DNA of 64,000 nucleotides from Miltoncostaea sp963823515 (lineage in GTDB: Bacteria > Actinomycetota > Thermoleophilia > Miltoncostaeales > Miltoncostaeaceae). Every line of letters starts with the position of its first letter. Position 1 is the first letter of the stretch. Location of the stretch: positions 496,001 through 560,000 of the forward strand of contig CAWGMB010000019.1 in assembly GCA_963823515.1 (NCBI GenBank), written 5' to 3'. The position numbers were made by a program, and so were the translations under genes. Shown one piece after another: positions 41,965 through 50,291 of this stretch. The notes under the pieces were generated by a model that saw only the letters and a list, made by a program, of their open reading frames with translations, ran no database searches and was not told the origin of the DNA.

Positions 41965-42675
41965 CTAGAAGGGGTAGAGGTTGGAGAGGACGCCGGTCAC
42001 GGGCTCGCCGGGACCGTGGAGCCTGTACGGGTTCAGGTCCGCGTCGATCGAGAAGGGCTGGCCGATCAGCACCCGGGCGTCCGGCGGCGCGCCGTCCGTG
42101 GGGCACCCTGCGGCGGGGCTCTCCTGGCGGGCGATGTCCTTGCCGTCGGCCGTCACGAGCTTGATGTCGAAGCGGTCGAGCGGTCGCGGCGGCGGTCCCG
42201 CGACGACGAGTCCGGCCGAGTCGTAGGCGCCACCGTGGCACGGGCAGGCGTAGGCGTCAGAGCCGGCGGAGTAGCTCACCGGGCACCCGAGGTGCGCGCA
42301 CCTGTTCCAGATCGCCGTCAGCGCGCCGTCACCGTTGCGCACGAAGGCGCGGCGGTCGGACTCGGGGTTCGGGCCCGAGACGGCGATCGAGGTCGTCTGG
42401 CCGTCGGCGAAGTCGGAGAGGGGGCCGACGTCGACCCACTGGAACTCCTCCGGCTTGAGCGAGTCGGCGGCGGCGAAGCCGACGACGGGCACGAGGATGG
42501 CGGCCGTCATGACGCCGCCGGTGACCAGCGCGACGCCGGTCAGGAACCGGGTGCGCGTGACGAAGGCGGGGTCGTCGTGGTGGTCGTGGACGGGCTCCGG
42601 CACGTGCGCCGCCGGCCCGCTGTACTGACCTCCGGGAGCGCCCCCGGTGGTCCCGTCCCCCTGGCTCTCAGCCAA
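41965..42675 (-). CDS. qcrA: Rieske iron-sulfur subunit of the menaquinol:cytochrome c reductase
   Basis: 236 residues: acidic His-rich head, one membrane helix (residues about 43-70, FLTGVALVTGGVMTAAILVPVVGFAA), then the Rieske fold with NRCAHLGCPVSY and YACPCHGGAYD holding the 2Fe-2S ligands (CxH, CxxH). The TTG at 42675 is chosen because AGGAGG lies 6 nt upstream. First gene of qcrA-qcrB-qcrC; no twin-Arg pair is evident before the helix, only TRTRF. Confidence 0.93.
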   Translation of the reverse strand: MAESQGDGTTGGAPGGQYSGPAAHVPEPVHDHHDDPAFVTRTRFLTGVALVTGGVMTAAILVPVVGFAAADSLKPEEFQWVDVGPLSDFADGQTTSIAVSGPNPESDRRAFVRNGDGALTAIWNRCAHLGCPVSYSAGSDAYACPCHGGAYDSAGLVVAGPPPRPLDRFDIKLVTADGKDIARQESPAAGCPTDGAPPDARVLIGQPFSIDADLNPYRLHGPGEPVTGVLSNLYPF

Positions 42676-42732
42676 CCCCGACCTCCTGCGATGTCGTCCA
42701 GCGGCCTGAACCCGGCACGCTCGGGGGATTCA

Positions 42733-42772
42733 ACCCGACGGGAAGGCCGATATCAACGACCACCCGTCGGGT
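42733..42772 (-). terminator. possible hairpin between ubiD and qcrA
   Basis: acccgacggg and cccgtcgggt form a perfect 10-bp stem around a 20-nt loop, about 36 nt past the ubiD stop. The large loop makes it a weak terminator; it could also be a protein-binding palindrome upstream of qcrA. The 133-bp gap holds no other feature. Confidence 0.35.
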
Positions 42773-42808
42773 CGGACGTCCCTTTCTCCGGGGGACGGCA
42801 TTACCGTC

Positions 42809-44236
42809 TCAGCCGATGCCGTACTCGCTCCAGCGCCGGTCGACGAGGGCGCGGACCTCGTCGCTCATGACGATCGCGTCGGGCCACGGCCGCACCAGGC
42901 CCTCGCCCTCCCACTTGCGGGTGGCGTCGAATCCGACCTTCGATCCGTAGGCGAAGTAGGGGGCCGCGTGGTCGAGCGCGTCGACCGGGCCCTCGACCAC
43001 CAGCATGTCGCGGCCGGCGTCCACGTTGGAGAAGGCCTGGAATGCCACCGCCGAGACGTCCTGCACGTCCACGTCGTGGTCGACCACGATCACGCAGCGG
43101 CTGAGCGACAGCAGCCCGAGGCCCCAGATCGCGCTCATCAGCTTCTTGGCGTGCCCGGGGTACCGCTTGCGCACCGAGACGATCGCGCAGTTGTGGAACA
43201 CGCCCTCGAGCGGGAGGTTCATGTCCACAAGATCCGGCAGCGTCATGCGGATGATCGGCAGGAAGAGGCGCTCGGTGGCCTTGCCGAGGAAGAAGTCCTC
43301 CATCGGCGGCGGGCCGACGATCGTGGTCGAGTAGACCGCATCGCGGCGCATCGACATCCCGGTGAGGTGGAAGGTGGGGTAGTCGTCCACCGGGGTGTAG
43401 AAGCCGGTGTGGTCGCCGAAGGGCCCCTCGGGGCGCAGGTCCTCGGCGTCGACGTAGCCCTCGAGCACGATCTCGGCCTCGGCCGGCACCTCCAGGTCGA
43501 CCGTGCGGCACTTCACCATCTCGACGCTCCTGCCGCGCAGGAAGCCCGCGAAGATCATCTCGTCGATGCCCGGCGGCAGCGGCGCGGTGGCCGAGTAGGT
43601 CGTGGCCGGGTGCGAGCCGATCACCACGGCCACCGGCACGCGGCCCTGGGAGTCGCGCAGGTGCGCGGCACCGTCCTTGTGGATCTGCCAGTGCATCATC
43701 GCCGTGCGCGCGTCGATCTTCTGGATGCGGTACATGCCGCAGTTGCGCGCCCCGGTGACGGGGTCCTTGCTGAAGACCAGCGGCAGCGTGACGTAGGGCC
43801 CGCCGTCGTCGGGCCAGCAGGTGAGGATCGGCAGCAGGTCGAGGTCGGGCTCGTCGAGCCACACCTCCTGGCAGGGCCCGTCCTTCACCATCTTCGACGA
43901 GAAGGAGGCGAGCTCGCGGAGCTTGCCGAGCGCCTTCATCTTGGCGACGACGCCCTGGGGCGGCTGCAGGTCCATCAGCGTCTCGATGCGGGCGCCGAGC
44001 GCGTCGAGGCTCTCGGTGCCGAGGGCCATGCACATGCGTCGGTCCGTGCCGAACTGGTTGATCAGAACCGGCAGCCGGCTGCCCGCGACGTCGGTGAACA
44101 GCAGCGCCGGGCCGCCGGCCTTGGAGACCCGGTCGGCGATCTCGGTGATCTCGAGGTGCGGGTCGACGGTGGCCGTGATCCGCCTCAGCTCCCCGGCCTT
44201 CTCCAGATCTCTGATCCACTCACGGATGTCCTTCAC
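42809..44236 (-). CDS. UbiD-family decarboxylase (MqnL role likely)
   Basis: 475 residues. ELRRITATVDPHLEITEIADR at the N-terminus, PLVFSKDPVTGARNCGMYRIQ and PEGPFGDHTGFYTP are UbiD signatures; the latter holds the E-x2-GPFGDHTG active region that works with prenylated FMN. With UbiX it decarboxylates an aromatic acid; in a futalosine-pathway genome the likely substrate is the 6-carboxy-naphthoquinone/naphthoate intermediate. GTG start overlaps the previous stop. Confidence 0.9.
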   Translation of the reverse strand: MKDIREWIRDLEKAGELRRITATVDPHLEITEIADRVSKAGGPALLFTDVAGSRLPVLINQFGTDRRMCMALGTESLDALGARIETLMDLQPPQGVVAKMKALGKLRELASFSSKMVKDGPCQEVWLDEPDLDLLPILTCWPDDGGPYVTLPLVFSKDPVTGARNCGMYRIQKIDARTAMMHWQIHKDGAAHLRDSQGRVPVAVVIGSHPATTYSATAPLPPGIDEMIFAGFLRGRSVEMVKCRTVDLEVPAEAEIVLEGYVDAEDLRPEGPFGDHTGFYTPVDDYPTFHLTGMSMRRDAVYSTTIVGPPPMEDFFLGKATERLFLPIIRMTLPDLVDMNLPLEGVFHNCAIVSVRKRYPGHAKKLMSAIWGLGLLSLSRCVIVVDHDVDVQDVSAVAFQAFSNVDAGRDMLVVEGPVDALDHAAPYFAYGSKVGFDATRKWEGEGLVRPWPDAIVMSDEVRALVDRRWSEYGIG

Positions 44237-44751
44237 GCCTCCAGGGCCTCCTCGAGTCCGGGTGTCGGTGGCAGCTCGGCGGCCAGGGACTCGAGCCCCG
44301 CCGTGTCGCCGCTCGCGCGCAGGGCGCGCTGGGCCGCCAGGAAGAGGGCGCCGGTCTCGGCCTCCCGTCGCCCGCGCCGGGCGGCGATCGCGGCCGTTGT
44401 GCCGCGCCAGAGGGGGACGAGCGCCCCGCGCACGTCGGCGGCCACGAGGCCGGCGCCGAGCGCGATCAGGTCGGCCAGGGCCTCGACGACGAAGAGGTCG
44501 CCCGCCCCGGTGATCCGCACCAGGCCGTGGGCGTAGCAGTAGTCGCCGGCTAGCACCTCCCGTCCGGGCGCGGAGGGTGTCAGATGCCTCGCCCGTCCGT
44601 GGTGGAGCAGGAAGCCCTCGAGGATCAGGTCGAGACCGGCGGCCTCGTAGGCGCTGAGCGGGGGCGACACGAGCGGCGAGAGCAGCGCCGCCGGCGCGGG
44701 CTCCGTCAGCTCGGCCGCGAGCGCGGGCTCCGTGGCCAGCACGTCCCTCAC
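44233..44751 (-). CDS. unknown protein between hemL and ubiD, 172 aa
   Basis: Helical, soluble. The most conserved-looking region is VLAGDYCYAHGLVRITGAGDLFVVEALADLIALGAGLV (residues about 70-105), whose GDY-Y-A-GL...LADLI pattern recalls non-catalytic partner subunits of polyprenyl diphosphate synthases, though no Asp-rich motif is present. It overlaps hemL and ubiD by 4 nt on each side, so it is made in step with them. I cannot assign a function; a prenyltransferase partner is only a guess. Confidence 0.65.
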   Translation of the reverse strand: MRDVLATEPALAAELTEPAPAALLSPLVSPPLSAYEAAGLDLILEGFLLHHGRARHLTPSAPGREVLAGDYCYAHGLVRITGAGDLFVVEALADLIALGAGLVAADVRGALVPLWRGTTAAIAARRGRREAETGALFLAAQRALRASGDTAGLESLAAELPPTPGLEEALEA

Positions 44752-46013
44752 GTCTGGGCCGCCCGTGACAGCGCCGCCCGCGCGAGGGCGAGCTGCTCGT
44801 CGCCGTGCGTGAGCCCCGTGAACCAGGCCTCGAACTGCGACGGGGGCGGGTAGACGCCCTCGGCCAGGAGCGCCCGGGCGAAGCGCCCGTACGCGTCGGT
44901 GTCGCTGCGGGTGGCGTCGGCGTAGTCGCGCACCGGGCCGTGGGTGAAGAAGGGCGTGAGCATCGAGCCGACCCGGTTGACGTGCACGGGCGCCCCGCTG
45001 GCGCGCAGCGCGTCCTCGAGCTCCGCCCCGCTCGCCTCGAGGCGCTCGTAGACGCCCTCGCGCGCGAGCTCGCCCAGCACCGCGAGGCCCGCCGCGGTGG
45101 CGAGCGGGTTCCCCGACAGGGTGCCGCCCTGGTAGCAGGGGCCCTCGGGCGCGAGCTCGCGCATCACGTCGCGCCGCCCGCCGAACGCGCCCACCGGCAG
45201 GCCGCCGCCGATGACCTTGCCGAAGCAGGTGATGTCGGCGCGCACCCCGTAGCGCTCCTGCGCCCCGCCGCGCGCCACCCGGAAGCCGGTGATGACCTCG
45301 TCGATGATCAGGAGCGCGCCGGTTCGGTCGCAGGCGGCGCGCAGCGCCTCCAGGTAGCCGTCGTCGGGCGGGACCACTCCCATGTTGCCGGCGACCGGCT
45401 CCACGATCATCGCGGCGGCGCCCGCGAGAGCCGCCTCGGCCGCGCCCGCGTCGTTGAACGGGACGATGTGGGTGGCGGCGGTGGCCGCCGCGGTCACCCC
45501 CGCGCTCGCGGGCACGCCGAGCGTGGTGAGCCCGCTGCCGGCCTGGGCCAGCAGGCCGTCGATGGCGCCGTGGTAGCCGCCGGCCACCTTGACGATCGTC
45601 TCGCGGCCGGTGGCGGCGCGGGCGAGGCGCAGCGCCCCCATGACGGCCTCGCTGCCCGACGAGGTCATGCGCAGCTGCTCCACCGAGGGCACGGCGTCGC
45701 AGATCGCCTCTGCGAAGAGCACCTCGCGCTCGGTCGGCGCGCCGTAGGAGGTGCCGAGCGGAAGCGCCCGCTCGACGGCCCGCACGACGGCGTCGGCGGT
45801 GTGGCCGAGGATCGCGGGGCCCCAGGTCGAGAGGAAGTCCACGTAGCGGTTGCCGTCGGCGTCCCAGACGTAGGGTCCCTCGGCGCGGGCGATGAACAAC
45901 GGGTCGCGCCCGATCGAGCGCATCGCGCGCACCGGCGAGTTGACCCCGCCCACCATCACCTGTCGGGCTCGCGCGAACAGCTCCGCGCTGCGCGTCCCCT
46001 CCGGCCCCGCCAC
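44748..46013 (-). CDS. hemL: glutamate-1-semialdehyde 2,1-aminomutase
   Basis: 421 residues. QVMVGGVNSPVRAMRSIG at the N-terminus, RMTSSGSEAVMGALRLAR and ITCFGKVIGGGLPVGAFGG with the PLP Lys near residue 270 are diagnostic; GTLSGNPLATAAGLA follows. It gives 5-aminolevulinate from glutamyl-tRNA via the C5 route. The GTG at 46013 gives the family head (AELFARARQ); the preceding gene ends 9 nt upstream. Confidence 0.95.
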   Translation of the reverse strand: MAGPEGTRSAELFARARQVMVGGVNSPVRAMRSIGRDPLFIARAEGPYVWDADGNRYVDFLSTWGPAILGHTADAVVRAVERALPLGTSYGAPTEREVLFAEAICDAVPSVEQLRMTSSGSEAVMGALRLARAATGRETIVKVAGGYHGAIDGLLAQAGSGLTTLGVPASAGVTAAATAATHIVPFNDAGAAEAALAGAAAMIVEPVAGNMGVVPPDDGYLEALRAACDRTGALLIIDEVITGFRVARGGAQERYGVRADITCFGKVIGGGLPVGAFGGRRDVMRELAPEGPCYQGGTLSGNPLATAAGLAVLGELAREGVYERLEASGAELEDALRASGAPVHVNRVGSMLTPFFTHGPVRDYADATRSDTDAYGRFARALLAEGVYPPPSQFEAWFTGLTHGDEQLALARAALSRAAQT

Positions 46014-46021
46014 CCTGCGGC

Positions 46022-47119
46022 TCAGAGCTTCTTCCAGCGCGGGAGGGGGGCGCCGGCGAGCGCCTTGGCCTCCCACTCCTTGTAGTCCGGGGTGTAGTAC
46101 ATGAGGCGGATCTTCTTGAACTCGTGGGTCGAGTAGAGGATCGCCCGGCGCGAGGGGTCCGTCAGCCCGCAGTCCTCGGCGATCGCGTCGATCGCCTCCT
46201 CGCAGGCCTCCTTCGATCGCGCGTGCACCATCGTGAAGATGCTGTAGGGCCAGTCCGGGTAGGTCGGGCGCTTGTAGCAGTGCGAGACGGCCTGGAAGGC
46301 GGCCATCTTGGGTCCGATCTCCTCGAGGTCCTCCTCGGGCACCTGCCACACGGCCATGCCGTTGGCGCCGAAGCCCGCCTTGCGGTGGTTGAGCACGGCC
46401 GCGAAGCGCCGCATGTAGTTGCGGTCGACGAAGGTCTGACAGGCGGACAGGAGCTCGTCCGGCGTCACCCCGGCGTCGTCCGCCCAGGTGTCGAAGGGGT
46501 GCGGCTCGAGCGGCAGGTCGCGCTGGAGGACCACGATCAGGCGCTTGTCCTCCTCGGTGGGCAGCACGCCGTCGCCGCGGGTGGGCGGCGGCTTCGGGGC
46601 CGACTCCTTGGCCTCGATCTTGCGCTCGCCGGTCATGTCGAGTTGCACGTTGATCTTGAAGAGCTTCAGCGTCGGCAGCATGCGGGTCGATTCGGCGCCC
46701 GAGAGCTCGTGCAGCCGGTTCATCGTCTCCTCGAGGCCCAGCTGCGACTCGGGCTCGACGGCCAGCGTGTACCAGAGGTTGAACGCGTGGGTGCGCCGGT
46801 AGTTGTGGCTCACGCCGGGGTGGCCGCCCACGATGTCGGCGGCCTCGAACAGCGTGTCGTCCGGGTAGCGAGCCGCCACCAGGGTGCTGGTGTAGCCGAG
46901 CGCCCGGGTGTCGAAGATCGCCGAGAGCTGGCGCACGATCTCCGCCTCCTTCAGGCGGGTGAGCCGGCGCAGCACCTCCTCCTCGTCCATGCCGATGCGC
47001 GACCCGATCTCGGCGAACGGCGCGCGCACGAACGCGAGCCCGGCCTGCAGCTGGTTGAGCAGCGCGCGGTCGGCCTCGTCGGGCTTGTGGTGGACACGGG
47101 GTGCGGCGGCGGTGGTCAA
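46022..47119 (-). CDS. fused siroheme-decarboxylase-like protein (AhbA-AhbB / NirDL-type)
   Basis: 365 residues in two Lrp/AsnC-like halves. The first (residues ~18-165) has a winged helix (IGSRIGMDEEEVLRRLTRLKEAEIVRQLSAIFD) and the sensor-like motif HPGVSHNYRRTHAFNLWYTLA. After a linker (ESAPKPPPTRGDG) the second half repeats both (DDAGVTPDELLSACQTFVDRNYMRRFAAVLNH; VSHCYKRPTYPDWPYSIFTMVHA). The SHNYRR-H and HCYxRPTYPDWPY motifs are those of siroheme decarboxylases, which remove two acetate carboxyls from siroheme on the way to haem or haem d1. It sits between hemB and hemL with overlapping ends. Confidence 0.85.
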   Translation of the reverse strand: MTTAAAPRVHHKPDEADRALLNQLQAGLAFVRAPFAEIGSRIGMDEEEVLRRLTRLKEAEIVRQLSAIFDTRALGYTSTLVAARYPDDTLFEAADIVGGHPGVSHNYRRTHAFNLWYTLAVEPESQLGLEETMNRLHELSGAESTRMLPTLKLFKINVQLDMTGERKIEAKESAPKPPPTRGDGVLPTEEDKRLIVVLQRDLPLEPHPFDTWADDAGVTPDELLSACQTFVDRNYMRRFAAVLNHRKAGFGANGMAVWQVPEEDLEEIGPKMAAFQAVSHCYKRPTYPDWPYSIFTMVHARSKEACEEAIDAIAEDCGLTDPSRRAILYSTHEFKKIRLMYYTPDYKEWEAKALAGAPLPRWKKL

Positions 47120-48132
47120 CGACCCTCTCCCTCGGCGATCCAGCGGGCGGCGTCCTCGGCGTAGTACGTGATGATCATGTCGGCTCCGGCACGGGCGATG
47201 CCGGTGAGCACCTCCATCGCGGCGGTCCTCTCGTCGAGCCAGCCCCGCTCGGCGGCGGCCTTGATCATCGAATACTCACCGCTCACGTGGTACGCGGCGA
47301 GCGGCAGATCGGTTGCGGCGCGGACGGCCGAGATGACGTCGAGGTAGGCCGCCGCGGGCTTGACCATGACCATGTCGGCGCCCTCGGCCACGTCGAGCAG
47401 AGTCTCGCGCACGGCCTCCAGGCCGTTGGCCGGGTCCATCTGGTAACCGCGGCGGTCGCCGAACCCGGGCGCCGAGCCGGCCGCCTCCCGGAAGGGGCCG
47501 TAGAAGGCCGAGGCGTACTTGGCCGAGTAGGCCATGATCGTCGTGTCCTCGTGCCCCTCGGCGTCGAGCGCGGCGCGGATGGCCCCCACGCGGCCGTCCA
47601 TCATGTCGCTGGGCGCGACGATGTCGGCCCCGGCCTCCGCGTGGCTCACCGCGGTGCGGGCGAGCAGCTCGAGGCTCAGGTCGTTGTCGACGCGGCCGTC
47701 GACCAGCACGCCGCAGTGGCCGTGGTCGGTGTAGGCGCACAGGCACACGTCGGTGATGACGACCATCTGGGGCACCGCGTCCTTGATGGCGGCGACGGCC
47801 GACTGCACCACGCCGCCGGCCTCGTAGGCCGCGCTCGCGGCGGGGTCCTTCTGGTCGGTCACCCCGAACAGCAGCATCGCCGGCACCCCGGCGCCGAACG
47901 CGCGCCGGGCGGTCGCGGCGACCACGTCCGGCGACATGCGCGCCTGGCCGGGGAGCGACGGGATCGGCACGCTCGCCTCGCGGCCCGCGATGGCGAAGGC
48001 CGGGAGGATCAGCTGGTCGGGCGACAGCCGGGTCTCGCGCACCATCCGGCGCAGGGTCTCGCCCGCGCGCAGACGGCGCATGCGCACCTGTGGGAAGCGG
48101 GCTCCCGCCACGGTGTCCGTGCCCTCGATCAC
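47116..48132 (-). CDS. hemB: delta-aminolevulinic acid dehydratase (porphobilinogen synthase)
   Basis: 338 residues. Catalytic Lys in YSAKYASAFYGPFR and VKPAAAYLD; zinc-type triad DVCLCAYTDHGHCG shows a Zn-dependent enzyme. It condenses two 5-aminolevulinates to porphobilinogen. The GTG at 48132 lies 7 nt after a TAGACT element and gives RFPQVRMRRLRAGETLRRM. First gene of the long minus-strand run. Confidence 0.95.
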   Translation of the reverse strand: MIEGTDTVAGARFPQVRMRRLRAGETLRRMVRETRLSPDQLILPAFAIAGREASVPIPSLPGQARMSPDVVAATARRAFGAGVPAMLLFGVTDQKDPAASAAYEAGGVVQSAVAAIKDAVPQMVVITDVCLCAYTDHGHCGVLVDGRVDNDLSLELLARTAVSHAEAGADIVAPSDMMDGRVGAIRAALDAEGHEDTTIMAYSAKYASAFYGPFREAAGSAPGFGDRRGYQMDPANGLEAVRETLLDVAEGADMVMVKPAAAYLDVISAVRAATDLPLAAYHVSGEYSMIKAAAERGWLDERTAAMEVLTGIARAGADMIITYYAEDAARWIAEGEGR

Positions 48133-48139
48133 CCGCGGA

Positions 48140-48145
48140 AGTCTA
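48140..48145 (-). promoter_or_regulatory. -10 element TAGACT, probable leaderless promoter of hemB and the run behind it
   Basis: TAGACT ends 7 nt before the GTG start. It is the only promoter-like site upstream of hemB, ahbAB-like, hemL, the unknown gene and ubiD, all coupled by overlaps or gaps under 10 nt. Confidence 0.5.
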
Positions 48146-48185
48146 CTCCCCGTCCCCGGGGACCCACCGGTGACAGACTGACCTC

Positions 48186-48923
48186 ATGAACGAAGACGAT
48201 GTCGGAACCACACCTCCTGTCGCCGTCGTCTTCGGCGCGCGCAACGTAGGGCGGGCGGTCGTCGCCGACCGTCTCGCGGCCGGCTGGCGGGCGCTCGCGG
48301 TGGCCCGCGGCGACGAGACCCTCGACGCCCTGCGCGCCGCGCACCCGGGCGTGGAGACCCTGCGCGGCGACGCCGCCGACCACGGCGTCGTGGCCGAGGC
48401 GCTCGCGCGGGCGGAGCGCGATCTCGGCGGCCTCGATCTGGTGGTCAACGCCACCACGTCGGTGCCGCGCGACAACAGCTTCGGCGGCGGGCCGCTGATC
48501 GACGCCCCGCCCGAGCGCCTGGAGTCGTGGATGGCCGGCTTCCTGCCGGCGGCCTGGGCGATCCTGCGCGGCGCCGGTGCGGCGCTCGAGCGACGGGGCG
48601 GCGGCACGCTGGTCCAGATCTCCGGCGGCTCGGCCCGCCGGGCGATGCCCGGGCGCGGGCCGTGGGCCGCCGCCCAGTTCGGCGCCCGCGCCCTCACCCA
48701 CGCGCTCGCCCAGGAGCTGCGACCGCGCGGCGTCCACGTCGCGCTGCTCGTCGCGGACGGGGTGATCCAGACCGAGCGCAACCCCATGGAGGGGCGCCCG
48801 CCCGAGGACTCGCTGACCGCTGCGGACGTGGCGGCGGCGGTCGCCTACCTCGCCGGCCAGACCCACCGCGGCTGGACCCACGAGCTCGTGATCACCCCGG
48901 CCGGGGACACCTGGATCCCGTAG
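48186..48923 (+). CDS. SDR-fold protein lacking the catalytic Tyr-Lys
   Basis: 245 residues of short-chain dehydrogenase fold: VAVVFGARNVGRAVVADRLAAG (a modified TGxxxGxG), LDLVVNATTSVPRD for the NNAG position, VQISGGSARRAM for the catalytic Ser strand. Where YxxxK should follow, the sequence reads GPWAAAQFGARALTHAL, with neither Tyr nor Lys. It may bind nucleotide without standard redox activity, or act on another substrate class. It is divergent from hemB with a 53-bp gap. Confidence 0.8.
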   Translation: MNEDDVGTTPPVAVVFGARNVGRAVVADRLAAGWRALAVARGDETLDALRAAHPGVETLRGDAADHGVVAEALARAERDLGGLDLVVNATTSVPRDNSFGGGPLIDAPPERLESWMAGFLPAAWAILRGAGAALERRGGGTLVQISGGSARRAMPGRGPWAAAQFGARALTHALAQELRPRGVHVALLVADGVIQTERNPMEGRPPEDSLTAADVAAAVAYLAGQTHRGWTHELVITPAGDTWIP

Positions 48924-48950
48924 CCCGCGTGGCCGCGCCCGCGGGTGCGT

Positions 48951-48972
48951 CACGGCAGGCCGGCCTGCCGTG
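48951..48972. terminator. perfect 22-bp palindrome between convergent genes
   Basis: cacggcaggcc followed by its exact complement, 27 nt past the SDR stop and 68 nt past the end of the convergent sigma-factor gene. It most simply acts as a bidirectional terminator. Confidence 0.6.
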
Positions 48973-49039
48973 TCGTGAGGTGGCGCCGCCCGCAGATACG
49001 ACGTCCGCGCGCTCCGCCGCCACGCCGCCGCCGCCGGCC

Positions 49040-50291
49040 TCACGGCGACATCGCGCCGGCCCGGCCCGCCAGGAAGCGGCGCTCGGCGGCGTTGGCGACG
49101 AGCGCGCCGGCCCGCCGATAGGCCTCGGCGGCCTCCTCCCGCCGCCCCAAGCGCCGCAGCATGTCGGCTCGCGCCGCGTGCAGGGGCCCGTAGCCGCCCA
49201 GGGCGTCGTGGTGCGCAAGTCCCTCGATCAGCTCCAGCGCCTCGGCCGGCCCGTCCACCTCGGCCACGGCGACCGCTCGGTTCAGCGCGACCACCGGCGT
49301 CGGCGCGACGCCCATCAGCACGTCGTAGAGGGCGACGATCTGAGGCCAGTCGGTGGCCTCGGCGCGCTCGGCCTCCGCGTGAACGGCCGCGATGGCGGCC
49401 TGCAGCGCGTAGGGGCCCGGCGGGCGGCGCATGCGCAGGGCTCGTTCGACGAGTGCGGTCCCCCGCGCGATCGCCGCGCGATCCCAGAGGCTCCGGTCCT
49501 GGTCGGGGAGCAGTACCAGCGCGCCGTCGGCGCCGGCCCGGCGCCCGCCGCCGGGCGTGCTGGAGCGTCATCAGGGCGAGCAGGGCGAGCGGCTCGGCTT
49601 CGTCGGGCATCAGGGCGCGCAGGGCGCTCCGCGAGCCGGATCGCCTCCTCGGCCAGGTCGTCGCGGCGCAGGCCGGTCCCGCCGGTGGCCGAGTAGCCCT
49701 CGGCGTAGGTCAGGTAGAGCACGGCGAGCACTCCGCCGATGCGCTCGGGCAGCTCGTCGGCCGGGGGCTCGCCGATCGGGATGGCCGCGTCGCGGATCTT
49801 GCGCTTGGCGCGCACCAGCCGCTGGGCCACCGTCGCCTCGGGGAGCAGCAGCGCGCGCCCGATCTGCGGGACGGTGAGACCCGCCACCAGGCGCAGCGTC
49901 AGCGGCACGCGCGCGTCGAGCGCCAGCGACGGGTGGCAGCAGGCGAAGATCAGCCCGAGCCGCTCGTCGGGGATCGGGGTGTCGGAGCCGAGGTTGTCGA
50001 GTTCGTCCGGCGCGGTTCCCTCCAGCAGGCGCAGACGCGCCGCCTCCGAGCCCGAGCGGGTGCGCTCGGCGCGGATGGCGTCGATGGCCCGGTTGCGGGC
50101 GGTGGTGACGATCCAGGCGAGGGGACGGCGCGGGGTCCCCTCGCGCGGCCAGCGGTCGATGGCGATGGCGAACGCGTCCTGGATCGCATCCTCGGCGCGG
50201 TCGATGTCGCCGAGGATGCGCGCCAGGGTCGCGACGGCGCGCCCGTACTCCTCCCGGAAGACCCGGGCGACCGCCTCCGTGTCGCCGCCGG
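49040..50291 (-). CDS. ECF sigma factor with C-terminal TPR-like extension (ECF42-type), two frameshifts
   Basis: Sigma region 2 is AVARVFREEYGRAVATLARILGDIDRAEDAIQDAFAIAIDRW; region 4 is ARVPLTLRLVAGLTVPQIGRALLLPEATVAQRLVRAKRKIRDA. The DUF6596/TPR-like C-part (YSATGGTGLRRDDLAEEAIRLAE ... PQIVALYDVLMGVAPTPVVALNRAVAVAE) is that of ECF42 factors. One-base shifts near 49625 and 49555 interrupt ALRALMPDEAEPLALLALM and ADGALVLLPDQDRSLWDR. No anti-sigma gene is present; ECF42 factors are usually paired with YciI/DGPF proteins, as here. Confidence 0.8.

Noticed and set aside
48951..48972. Perfect 22-bp palindrome as an operator
   Set aside because: It lies between two converging gene ends, far from any start, so a terminator is the simpler reading.
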